Below, piece after piece: positions 1 through 5,709 of a DNA stretch of 10,122 nucleotides. The position numbers and the translations under genes were made by a program. The stretch spans positions 1 through 10,122 of the forward strand of contig JASLBZ010000228.1 in assembly GCA_030146285.1 (NCBI GenBank), in the 5' to 3' direction. How positions within the stretch are numbered: the stretch's first letter is position 1; each line of letters opens with the position of its first letter. The notes under the pieces are model-generated. The model did not search any database. It worked only from the letters and a program-made list of their open reading frames with translations, and was not told the origin of the DNA. The DNA is from Neisseriaceae bacterium (GTDB lineage Bacteria; Pseudomonadota; Gammaproteobacteria; Burkholderiales; Neisseriaceae).

Positions 1-371
1 GCACTGCCTAAATGCAAGAGTATTTCTTTACCAATTTCTGGTGTCGCCAAGCGTTTTGCCAAAGCTTCTTCTAATTCTTCTCGTGTATTGCAAGCATGCT
101 CTGAGCTACCATAACGAACCACGCACGGATAACCACCAACTAACGTGCTGATTTCTGCAATTTTCAATCTTCTATAGTAATTTTCACCTGTTCTGTCCAT
201 GTACAGCGTCATGACATCTGCACGATCAACAATCAATTCCAGCGTATTGTTGCTGAAATCACAGATGTTTTGATTAAAGTGACTTAAGACGGCCCCAATT
301 TCTTTTCCTTCGCGATCTTTCTCAACTGCTGAAGCAATGCCCTTACGAATGGCGCCAAAAAAATCAGCCAT
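1..371 (-). CDS. Hypothetical protein, N-terminal part (runs off left edge)
   Basis: An open frame reads leftward from an ATG at 371 to the window edge without a stop, giving 123 residues beginning MADFFGAIRKGIASAVEKDR. The start has a good ribosome site (AAAGGCGGG about 5-12 nt upstream). The visible part looks soluble, with no signal peptide or membrane segment. It has an amphipathic N-terminus, a middle part rich in beta-branched residues (around LELIVDRADVMTLYMDR and YYRRLKIAEISTLVGGYP), and a charged helical stretch near residues 97-120 (REELEEALAKRLATPEIGKE). Two cysteines lie at about residues 84 and 94. I do not recognise the family and assign no function. It is separated from the hldD operon by a terminator and appears to have its own promoter with a palindrome over it, so it is probably transcribed independently. 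The reading frame is convincing; identity is open. Confidence 0.8.
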   Translation of the reverse strand, partial: MADFFGAIRKGIASAVEKDREGKEIGAVLSHFNQNICDFSNNTLELIVDRADVMTLYMDRTGENYYRRLKIAEISTLVGGYPCVVRYGSSEHACNTREELEEALAKRLATPEIGKEILLHLGS

Positions 372-399
372 ATGTCCCGCCTTTCTTTACCATACTGCC

Positions 400-428
400 A
401 AAATAGCAAATTAATTAAATGGATTTAA
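400..428 (-). promoter_or_regulatory. Candidate promoter of the left-edge gene
   Basis: On the minus strand TTAAAT (428-423) and TATTTT (405-400) are 17 nt apart, and the second is preceded by TGC, giving an extended -10 pattern. Transcription would begin near 393, just ahead of the ribosome site of the gene starting at 371. The -35 match is only three of six, so this rests mainly on the extended -10 and position. Confidence 0.35.
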
Positions 429-431
429 TTA
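412..431. repeat. Palindrome upstream of the left-edge gene, possible operator
   Basis: TAATTAAAT (412-420) and ATTTAATTA (423-431) are exact inverted copies separated by GG, a 20-bp dyad. It overlaps the -35 and spacer of the candidate promoter for the gene at 371, which is where a dimeric repressor would bind. AT-rich palindromes also arise by chance, so the regulatory reading is inference. Confidence 0.4.
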
Positions 432-619
432 CCGTACCGACCGATTTAAAATGATATAAGAATAATAGCAAACTTTCCTTTGCTGGTCACAACCATAATG
501 GATATCAATGATTTTTGAGGCGTTTTTCAACATTATGTTGTAAATGTAAGACGAATGAGTCCCTCACCAATGCTGTTGATTGTTAATTTTATTAAAGATT
601 TCTGCATTCATTGACCCAT
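432..619. other. Gene-free spacer between the left-edge gene and the hldD terminator
   Basis: No reading frame with a ribosome site was seen here. The only structure noted is a short dyad CAACAT-T-ATGTTG at 528-540, of unknown meaning. The rest is AT-rich sequence that probably includes upstream promoter DNA for the gene starting at 371. Confidence 0.5.
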
Positions 620-648
620 AAAAAAAGCAGCCTTTTCAGGCTGCCTTT
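620..648 (-). terminator. Intrinsic terminator of the lapA-hldD operon, containing a DUS
   Basis: On the minus strand GGCAGCC (645-639) pairs with GGCTGC (632-627) around the loop TGAAAA, followed directly by seven U residues (626-620). It starts about 17 nt past the hldD stop. The 5' arm and loop spell AGGCAGCCTGAA (646-635), identical to a Neisseriaceae DNA uptake sequence dialect as I remember it. DUS placed in terminator hairpins are a known neisserial habit. Confidence 0.85.
635..646 (-). repeat. DNA uptake sequence (12-mer DUS)
   Basis: The minus strand reads AGGCAGCCTGAA. In Neisseriaceae such 12-mers occur in very many genomic copies and are bound by the type IV pilus subunit ComP during natural transformation. 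This copy is half of the hldD terminator. The dialect name (Kingella-type AG-DUS) is from memory; the exact 12-mer is directly visible. Confidence 0.75.
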
Positions 649-665
649 CATGCATCAATAGGTGC

Positions 666-1664
666 TTACTTATTAAGTAAGGTATTCACATAGCGACTCA
701 CACCTTCTTTAACATCAAAAAATGTATCGGCATAACCCACATCACGCAATGCTTGAATATTGGCCTCAGTAAAACTTTGGTACTTGCCTTTCAAGCCTTC
801 AGGAAAGTCGATATAGCGAATAGAACCGTTAGCCACCAAATCCTCTAGGCTTAATTCAGGCAAACCATCTGCAACACGACAAGCATTCACTGTTGCCACA
901 GCCAACTCATTAAATGTCTGGCTGCGTCCTGTGCCCAAATTAAAGATGCCTGATAAATCTGGGTGGTCAAAGAAGAACATATTCACCTTAACAACATCTT
1001 CCACGCTGACAAAATCACGACGCTGCTCACCAGCAGAGTAATCTGCATATTCACCAAAAAGCTCAACATAACCACGCTCACGGTATTGGTTAAAGTGGTG
1101 AAATGGCACCGATGCCATGCGTGCTTTGTGCTGCTCACGATTGCCATACACATTAAAGTAGCGAAAACCTGCAACGGGTGCGGTTAAACCAGCTTGCATA
1201 CGGCGACGCAACACTTGATCAAACAAAAACTTAGAATAGCCATAAACATTCAATGGCTGCTCTAGTTCACGTTTTTCTTCAAAAATCTCACCCTTACCAT
1301 ACACAGCTGCGCTAGAAGCGTAATAAAAAGGAATGCGCTCATCTTGGCACCAATCCAACAAATCCAAGGTATATTGATAGTTATTGTTCATCATGTAGGC
1401 GCCATCATGGTTCATGGTATCTGAACATGCACCTTCATGGAAAACGGCTTCAATTTGGCCACCAGAGAAATAATGATTATTGACCAATTTCAAAAACTCA
1501 TGCTTATCCAGATAGTGTTCAATATCGGCACTGGCTAAATTTTTGAATTTATCACCGGATGTTAAATTATCAACGGCAATAATGTCGGTAATTCCACGCT
1601 CATTTAAGGCTGCAACAATATTGCTGCCAATAAAGCCTGCTGCGCCTGTCACCACGATACTCAT
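666..1664 (-). CDS. hldD: ADP-L-glycero-D-manno-heptose 6-epimerase
   Basis: HldD (also RfaD/GmhD) converts ADP-D-glycero-beta-D-manno-heptose to the L-glycero form, the donor used for LPS inner-core heptoses. It is a cytoplasmic extended short-chain dehydrogenase/reductase with tightly bound NADP. The 332-residue length is normal. The Rossmann glycine motif GAAGFIGSN is at residues 7-15, the conserved HEGACSDT at 76-83, the SSAAVYG serine region at 117-123, and the catalytic pair Y141/K145 lies in NVYGYSKF. FRYFNVYG (167-174) and RRDFVSVEDVV (215-225) are typical of the family. Its ATG overlaps the hldA stop (ATGA, 1664-1661), so translation is probably coupled and the two heptose enzymes made together. 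It is the last gene of the operon and is followed by a DUS-containing terminator. Identification is firm. Confidence 0.97.
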   Translation of the reverse strand: MSIVVTGAAGFIGSNIVAALNERGITDIIAVDNLTSGDKFKNLASADIEHYLDKHEFLKLVNNHYFSGGQIEAVFHEGACSDTMNHDGAYMMNNNYQYTLDLLDWCQDERIPFYYASSAAVYGKGEIFEEKRELEQPLNVYGYSKFLFDQVLRRRMQAGLTAPVAGFRYFNVYGNREQHKARMASVPFHHFNQYRERGYVELFGEYADYSAGEQRRDFVSVEDVVKVNMFFFDHPDLSGIFNLGTGRSQTFNELAVATVNACRVADGLPELSLEDLVANGSIRYIDFPEGLKGKYQSFTEANIQALRDVGYADTFFDVKEGVSRYVNTLLNK

Positions 1665-2647
1665 GCATTATCCTCACTGTGCATATTTGCACTTAACAAT
1701 TCTTGTTGCGTACACACGGCCGTACCCAATTTCGCCACCACAATACCTGCAGCCACATTGGCTAAAGTCATGGCTTGTTCAATGCTAAATCCAGCAGCCA
1801 AACTTAAACCCATGCTGGCGATAACCGTATCTCCTGCACCCGAAACATCAAAAACTTCTTGTGCATGCGTGGGCTGATGGTGAACATAATCTTGCTCAAA
1901 CAAACTCATGCCTTCTTCGCTGCGCGTTAGCAATAAGGCTTTTAAGTCTAATTTTTCACGCAAGCGCTGGGCTTTTTCGGCCAATTGCTCTTCACTTGAC
2001 CAACTGCCAACCACTTCTTTAAGCTCTGAGCGATTGGGCGTCATCATGGTCGCGCCCTCGTATTTTTGATAATCATCCCCTTTGGGATCGATCAAAATAA
2101 CTTTGTTTTTTGCACGCGCCAAGTCAATTAACTGCTGCACATGGCGCAAGCTGCCTTTGCCATAATCCGACAAAATAATCACTTGGTAATCATCCAAGAC
2201 ATGCTTGAATTGCTCAATCAAAGCCTGTAAAGCAGCATCATGTGGCGCATCTTCAAAATCCAAGCGAATCAATTGCTGGTTACGAGCCACCACACGCAGC
2301 TTAATGGTCGTCGAAACGGTTTCATCCTCAATGGCATGAAAGTCAATTCCCATGTCCTGCATCATGCTTTGCAATGTATGTGCTGCTTCGTCTGCGCCAG
2401 TAATCGATAACAATCCAGCTTGACCACCTAAGCTGGCAATATTGCGAGCCACGTTAGCAGCCCCGCCAGCTCTTTGGTCAACTTTTTCAATTTTTGCCAC
2501 TGGCACTGGTGCTTCTGGTGAAATGCGATGAGTATCGCCAAACCAATAGCGATCTAACATCACATCCCCCACCACCAAGACTTTGGCACTGGCAAGGCTT
2601 TGTTGTAAATGCTGTTTTGAAATTTGCAAGGCGTGTAAAACAGACAT
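1661..2647 (-). CDS. hldA: D-glycero-beta-D-manno-heptose-7-phosphate kinase
   Basis: This PfkB/ribokinase-family sugar kinase phosphorylates heptose 7-phosphate at C1 in ADP-heptose synthesis. At 328 residues it corresponds only to the kinase half of enterobacterial HldE (RfaE domain I); the nucleotidyltransferase half is absent, so a separate adenylyltransferase (HldC, RfaE domain II) must be elsewhere in the genome. Visible motifs are VVGDVMLDRYWFG (25-37), the PfkB signature GGAANVARNIASLGG (61-75), SDYGKGSL (160-167), DPKG (187-190), the TPNRSE region (203-208), and the ATP/anion-hole motif DVSGAGDT (267-274) with D273 as catalytic base. The ATG at 2647 has an AAAGGA ribosome site. It lies 11 nt after pyrF and overlaps hldD by four bases. 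The older neisserial name is rfaE. Confidence 0.95.
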   Translation of the reverse strand: MSVLHALQISKQHLQQSLASAKVLVVGDVMLDRYWFGDTHRISPEAPVPVAKIEKVDQRAGGAANVARNIASLGGQAGLLSITGADEAAHTLQSMMQDMGIDFHAIEDETVSTTIKLRVVARNQQLIRLDFEDAPHDAALQALIEQFKHVLDDYQVIILSDYGKGSLRHVQQLIDLARAKNKVILIDPKGDDYQKYEGATMMTPNRSELKEVVGSWSSEEQLAEKAQRLREKLDLKALLLTRSEEGMSLFEQDYVHHQPTHAQEVFDVSGAGDTVIASMGLSLAAGFSIEQAMTLANVAAGIVVAKLGTAVCTQQELLSANMHSEDNA

Positions 2648-2658
2648 GCTTTTTTCCT

Positions 2659-3414
2659 TTATTTCAATAAGCGAGCATCAAACAAAGCATTGGCATCTTC
2701 ATTGACACTGCGAAGCACAAGCAATGGATCTTTTGCTTGGGTAATAGGACGACCCATTACCAAAAAGTCCGATCCGGCAGTCAATGCTTCACTTGGCGTC
2801 ATAATTCGACGTTGGTCATCATGAATGCCATGGCTTAGGCGAATGCCCGGAGTCACCAATAAAAAATCATTGCCCAGTGTTTGTTTTAATGGCTTGGCTT
2901 CATGCGCCGAACACACCACACCATCCATACCTGATTTTTTGGCCAAAGTAGCCAAATTAATCACTTGCTGCTCAACCGTATTTTGAATACCAAGCTCAGT
3001 CAAATCGCTTTGTTCCATACTGGTTAAAACCGTCACAGCAATTAACAAGGGTTTATTGTGTTCATTGGCAATGGCTTCAGCAGCAGCCTCCATCATGCGA
3101 GAGCCACCACTAGCATGCATATCCACCATCCAAACACCCATTTGCGCAGCCACTTTACAAGCCTGAGCGACCGTATTGGGAATATCATGGTATTTCAAGT
3201 CTAAGAAAATTTTAAAACCTTGATTCACCAAGTTTTCAACCAAACTGCGTCCTGTTGCTGTAAACAACTCTTTGCCAATTTTCAACTGACACACACTTGG
3301 ATCCAATTGACGCACAAACGCCAATGTCTCTTCAGAACTAGGAAAATCCAAAGCCACAATAACAGGGGTTTTACTGGCTTGATTTTGATTAAAAGATGAC
3401 ATTAATGGATTCAA
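2659..3414 (-). CDS. pyrF: Orotidine 5'-phosphate decarboxylase
   Basis: PyrF decarboxylates OMP to UMP, the last step of de novo pyrimidine synthesis, as a cytoplasmic dimeric TIM barrel. The group I signature is clear: VIVALDF (18-24), KIGKE (45-49, with K48 in the active site), and LDLKYHDIP (71-79) giving the D72/K74/D77 charged triad. MHASGG follows near residue 100, then VTVLTSM, the phosphate-binding TPGIR near 190, and MGRPI near the C-terminus. I place the start at a TTG (3414) because GAGG lies 8 nt upstream and the resulting MNPL N-terminus resembles neisserial PyrF as I recall it; the next in-frame ATG (3402) has no ribosome site. The gene lies 3 nt after lapB. Its place in an LPS operon looks like inherited linkage rather than shared function. 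Confidence 0.96.
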   Translation of the reverse strand: MNPLMSSFNQNQASKTPVIVALDFPSSEETLAFVRQLDPSVCQLKIGKELFTATGRSLVENLVNQGFKIFLDLKYHDIPNTVAQACKVAAQMGVWMVDMHASGGSRMMEAAAEAIANEHNKPLLIAVTVLTSMEQSDLTELGIQNTVEQQVINLATLAKKSGMDGVVCSAHEAKPLKQTLGNDFLLVTPGIRLSHGIHDDQRRIMTPSEALTAGSDFLVMGRPITQAKDPLLVLRSVNEDANALFDARLLK

Positions 3415-3430
3415 TTTTTATACCTCAATT
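3415..3430 (-). promoter_or_regulatory. Ribosome binding site deciding the TTG start of pyrF
   Basis: GAGG (3426-3423) sits 8 nt before TTG (3414) and overlaps the last codons and stop of lapB. The in-frame ATG 12 nt further on would be 20 nt from this site and has no other, so TTG is favoured. The overlap suggests that lapB translation influences pyrF initiation. Confidence 0.6.
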
Positions 3431-4590
3431 TTATTGGGAGTGAATGTTTCCCATTTATTACATGCTGGACAATGCCAGAAGAAAACCTGCGATTTAAAAT
3501 GACAGTGGCGGCAACGGTATACCAATGCTTTTTGTGCATAGCGACCCACCACTTGGCGAATCATGTCTGTATCTGCGCGCCACGCAGGGTCTAAATGTGA
3601 CATTTTTAAACCCAATAAACGGTAAACACCTTTTAAATCAGGCTTCACACGCACCAGATCCACCACCAATTCAGCAGCAGGCTGCTCACCTTCTAAAAGC
3701 AAGGCTTTTTCATAAATCACATCCACCAAATCCAATTGTGAGAATGTTTTGGCATAACCAACCAGCACAGCCAATCCCTCACTGGCCTTGCCCAAGCCAT
3801 CATAAGCATCATAAAGACGCTCACCCACCATACTCAAATAAACATGGTTTTGTTTTTCAATGGCAGTATAAGATTCAATGGCAGCCTGAAAGTCATCATT
3901 TTGCAAATACACATCACCCAAAATCATATTGGCTCGAGTGCATTTTCGATTGGTAATTAAAGCTTGATTGGCAAAACTGCGTGCGGCTTCAAAATTGGAT
4001 TGAAACAAAGCCGTTTGAGCCAACTCGCAATAGAACTGAGCCACTTCAAATTGGTAGGTTTGTTCGTCATGACTTAGGCGTGAAGCCGTGGCAATGGCTT
4101 TTTCCCAATCTCGGTCTTGTTGGTAAATATTCAATAAGACTTCACGGGCTTTTTTACCAGAATGGCCTTTGTCCAAATCTTGAAAAATGGTTTCTGCACG
4201 GTCAACCAAGCCCGCACTTTGAAAGTCCTGTCCTAATTCAAACAACACTTCATCTCGTTTTTCACCAACCAAATCAGGTGATGCCAATAATGCTTGGTGC
4301 AAGCGAATCGCTTTGTCATTTTCACCTCGTTGGCGATACAACTTTCCCAAGGTCAAATGCAATTCATAAGACTGTGGCTCTTGACGCAATACTTCGGCCA
4401 AAGAAGCTGCCGCAATATCAGTTTTTCGATCCACCAAAGCAGCCAAACCTTTGTAAAAACCGGTTGGGACAGATTTGGCCTGTTTAAGAACAGCACGCAT
4501 ATCAACACGGGCTGCAAACCAACCCATAGCAAAAAAAACAGGTAGCAGCGCCAAAGGCAATAACCACCACCAAATATCAGATTCCATCAT
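3418..4590 (-). CDS. lapB: LPS assembly protein B (TPR and rubredoxin-like metal-binding protein)
   Basis: LapB (YciM) is an inner-membrane-anchored TPR protein. In enterobacteria it promotes FtsH-dependent turnover of LpxC and so balances LPS against phospholipid; I recall the meningococcal homologue as Ght. The 390-residue length is typical. Residues 7-26 form a single N-terminal membrane helix rich in Trp and Leu, followed by FYKGLAALVDRKTDIAA, which matches the family's start of repeats. Helical TPR-like repeats cover about 45-330. The C-terminal metal knuckle has C360/C363 and C374/C377 (CRHC...CPAC). The start could be either of two adjacent ATGs (4590 or 4587); no strong ribosome site precedes them. 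It follows lapA by 27 nt and precedes pyrF by 3 nt. An 11-of-12 DUS match lies on the opposite strand at 3879-3890. Confidence 0.95.
   Translation of the reverse strand: MMESDIWWWLLPLALLPVFFAMGWFAARVDMRAVLKQAKSVPTGFYKGLAALVDRKTDIAAASLAEVLRQEPQSYELHLTLGKLYRQRGENDKAIRLHQALLASPDLVGEKRDEVLFELGQDFQSAGLVDRAETIFQDLDKGHSGKKAREVLLNIYQQDRDWEKAIATASRLSHDEQTYQFEVAQFYCELAQTALFQSNFEAARSFANQALITNRKCTRANMILGDVYLQNDDFQAAIESYTAIEKQNHVYLSMVGERLYDAYDGLGKASEGLAVLVGYAKTFSQLDLVDVIYEKALLLEGEQPAAELVVDLVRVKPDLKGVYRLLGLKMSHLDPAWRADTDMIRQVVGRYAQKALVYRCRHCHFKSQVFFWHCPACNKWETFTPNKIEV
3879..3890 (+). repeat. DUS-like 12-mer inside lapB
   Basis: The plus strand reads TGGCAGCCTGAA, differing from the terminator DUS AGGCAGCCTGAA only in the first base. 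It lies within lapB coding sequence (FQAAIES), antisense to the gene. Whether it is a functional uptake site or codon coincidence cannot be settled from one copy. Confidence 0.45.
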
Positions 4591-4617
4591 TTTTTATTTC
4601 AATCAATATAGTGCAAT

Positions 4618-4950
4618 TTAAGGGTGAATCGGTGGGATTTTTGCAGCAATTTCTTCGTCAACGATAACCGCAGTGGTTGTTGTGACTTCATCTTTGCGGA
4701 TTTTAGCTTGTTTTTTAAGCTCATTACGCAATCGCACATTCTCATGGCGCAAAGTCATGATGCGACCTAACATGGCAAAAATGCCAAAAACCGTGCCAAT
4801 AACAAAGAAAATAAGCAATAAAACAATTAATGGCCACTCTACTGGCGTACCAAAGAGCCAGTTAAAACTCACCAATTGGGTATTTTTTAGGGCAACGACC
4901 AATAAGGCCAATAAGATTATTATTTTGATAATGCGATAAATGTATTTCAT
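4618..4950 (-). CDS. lapA: LPS assembly protein A (LapA, DUF1049 membrane protein)
   Basis: This 110-residue inner-membrane protein has two membrane helices (about residues 4-21 and 38-60), then a charged coiled-coil-like stretch (about 64-88, RHENVRLRNELKKQAK) and a short C-terminal tail. That layout, with the NTQ-V-F motif (residues 23-29) between the helices, fits the LapA/YciS family, which co-occurs with LapB and is thought to act with it near FtsH and the LPS machinery. I choose the ATG at 4950 because AAAAGGG lies 8 nt upstream; the ATG at 4968 would add MKRAFS, lacks a ribosome site and spoils the family N-terminus. It is the first gene of the operon. In Neisseria I recall ihfB and rpsA just upstream; neither is present here. 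Confidence 0.88.
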   Translation of the reverse strand: MKYIYRIIKIIILLALLVVALKNTQLVSFNWLFGTPVEWPLIVLLLIFFVIGTVFGIFAMLGRIMTLRHENVRLRNELKKQAKIRKDEVTTTTAVIVDEEIAAKIPPIHP

Positions 4951-4990
4951 GGAGAACGCCCTTTTCATGCATGAATTTTTAAGTTGTCAC

Positions 4991-5020
4991 ATTTTAGCCC
5001 ATAAATTTCCAAAATGCGAA
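4991..5020 (-). promoter_or_regulatory. Candidate promoter of the lapA-lapB-pyrF-hldA-hldD operon
   Basis: On the minus strand TTCGCA (5020-5015) and TAAAAT (4996-4991) are 18 nt apart, matching sigma-70 consensus at four and five of six positions. Transcription would start near 4984, giving a leader of about 34 nt before the lapA ATG at 4950. No other good candidate lies closer. Confidence 0.45.
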
Positions 5021-5049
5021 GAAATACCCAGTAAAAAAACCGGAAACGT

Positions 5050-5086
5050 CACAAGATGATGCTTCAGCCTGCCAAGCATTCTTGTG
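5050..5086. repeat. Strong 13-bp hairpin upstream of lapA
   Basis: CACAAGA (5050-5056) and ATGCTT (5059-5064) pair with AAGCAT (5074-5079) and TCTTGTG (5080-5086): 13 base pairs interrupted only by a two-base bulge (TG, 5057-5058), with the loop CAGCCTGCC. On the minus strand a run of seven U follows only after about ten bases, so it is a poor intrinsic terminator. It lies about 30 nt upstream of the lapA candidate -35. Function unknown. Confidence 0.6.
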
Positions 5087-5352
5087 TTTAAGCCTTATTT
5101 CATTTTCTCAAGCTCCAAACAGATAAGCCTGATAAACAATACACCTTACCCTAAAACACATTAAGCCATCGTAATATTTTAGCGACTTTATTAGCACTTT
5201 TAAAAGAACAACCTTAGAAACAATCTGCACCAACACCGAATATCAAACCTGTTTTTTAGTACTCTAGCATCAATCACAAAAGAGCGAACTTAACCAACCA
5301 CACAAGATGACAACAGTCTTTATCAAAACACGACAAAACCCTGCCCTTAAAA

Positions 5353-5382
5353 GGATTTTTAGACGCAAACAGGTAAAAATCC
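5353..5382. repeat. Inverted repeat, 9-bp arms
   Basis: GGATTTTTA (5353-5361) and TAAAAATCC (5374-5382) are exact inverted copies around a 12-base spacer. The repeat lies about 45 bp upstream of the TATAAT box of the zinc-finger/waaF operon, a reasonable place for an activator or repressor, though it could equally be a hairpin. Nothing in the sequence identifies a partner. Confidence 0.5.
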
Positions 5383-5403
5383 ACAATACCAGCCTTGCTT
5401 CAC

Positions 5404-5432
5404 TTATCTATCCGCCTCATTTGCATTATAAT
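5404..5432 (+). promoter_or_regulatory. Candidate promoter of the zinc-finger/waaF operon
   Basis: A perfect -10 box TATAAT lies at 5427-5432; the best -35 at 17 nt spacing is the weak TTATCT (5404-5409). Transcription would begin near 5439, so the mRNA would start at or within the A-run and the hairpin at 5443-5468, about 65 nt before the first ATG. Confidence 0.45.
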
Positions 5433-5436
5433 CATC

Positions 5437-5470
5437 AAAAAAGCAGCCTAATGCACACTTCAGGCTGCAT
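5437..5470 (-). terminator. DUS-like hairpin with minus-strand U-tract
   Basis: GCAGCCT (5443-5449) and AGGCTGC (5462-5468) form a perfect 7-bp stem with a 12-base loop. Read on the minus strand it is followed at once by six U (5442-5437), the form of an intrinsic terminator. The minus strand also reads ATGCAGCCTGAA (5470-5459), one base from the DUS at 646-635. No minus-strand gene lies just upstream of it, so what it would terminate is unclear. On the plus strand it would sit at the very 5' end of the zinc-finger/waaF transcript. Confidence 0.6.
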
Positions 5471-5503
5471 GACTGTTTACTATTACTTCTATGGAATGCA
5501 ACC

Positions 5504-5701
5504 ATGACAACCAACAATACCGATGTTGTGACAATTACCCCTGCTGATTTACCATTGCATTGCCCAACAGCAATCGCTGGCATTTGGAACCAACATCCTT
5601 TGGTGTATTTACCCATTGAATCTAACAGCAGCATCAGTTGCCCATATTGCGGCACCACTTACCATTTGGATGGTGAAGTACCACACCACTCTGCGATTTA
5701 A
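5504..5701 (+). CDS. Small zinc-finger domain protein (zf-CHCC type)
   Basis: This 65-residue protein has the zf-CHCC layout seen in small proteobacterial proteins and in the mitochondrial complex I subunit NDUFS6: C20, H31 (in NQHPLVYLPI) and the knuckle C46/C49 (CPYCGTTYHL), together one predicted zinc site. The bacterial members have no assigned reaction that I know of. The ATG at 5504 is preceded by GGA at 8 nt spacing. It ends 8 nt before waaF, and the two are probably co-transcribed; I recall the same pairing in Neisseria, where ilvE lies further upstream, but ilvE is not found here. Short length makes family assignment rest on the spacing of the four ligands, which fits well. Confidence 0.85.
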   Translation: MTTNNTDVVTITPADLPLHCPTAIAGIWNQHPLVYLPIESNSSISCPYCGTTYHLDGEVPHHSAI

Positions 5702-5709
5702 TCACGCCA

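Larger units (their letters stand above)
4997..5426. other. Gene-free structured spacer between divergent operons
   Basis: No credible reading frame fills this stretch between lapA and the zinc-finger gene. It is AT-rich and holds two strong inverted repeats (5050-5086 and 5353-5382), a 10-bp palindrome CTTTTAAAAG (5197-5206), and the flanking candidate promoters. I see no remnant of ihfB or another gene in it. It could hide a small RNA, but no complete promoter-plus-terminator pair was identified. Confidence 0.5.

Noticed and set aside
665..681. Dyad CTTACTT-ATT-AAGTAAG at the hldD stop codon
   Set aside because: Short, AT-rich and inside the last codons; the DUS hairpin just downstream is the convincing terminator.
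3674..3690. AGCAGGCTGCT palindrome in lapB resembling another Kingella-type DUS (AAGCAGCCTGCA)
   Set aside because: Only 10 of 12 positions match, and it is explained by Gln-Pro-Ala-Ala codons; too weak to list as an uptake site.
3525..4545. Long plus-strand open frames (3525-3956, 3981-4487, 4294-4545) antisense to lapB
   Set aside because: They lie entirely opposite a well-identified gene, lack ribosome sites and family motifs, and have the composition expected from reading lapB codons backward.
4997..5426. Possible decayed ihfB or other gene remnant upstream of lapA
   Set aside because: I looked for IHF-beta-like residues on the minus strand and saw none; stops are frequent in all frames.
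5307..5507. 66-residue plus-strand frame upstream of the zinc-finger gene
   Set aside because: No ribosome site; it runs across the TATAAT promoter box and the DUS hairpin and overlaps the real start at 5504, so it is most likely chance.
5404..5658. 84-residue minus-strand frame that could explain the orphan minus-strand terminator
   Set aside because: It is a shadow of the zinc-finger gene, shows no recognisable motif, and runs past the hairpin, so the hairpin would cut its message before the stop.
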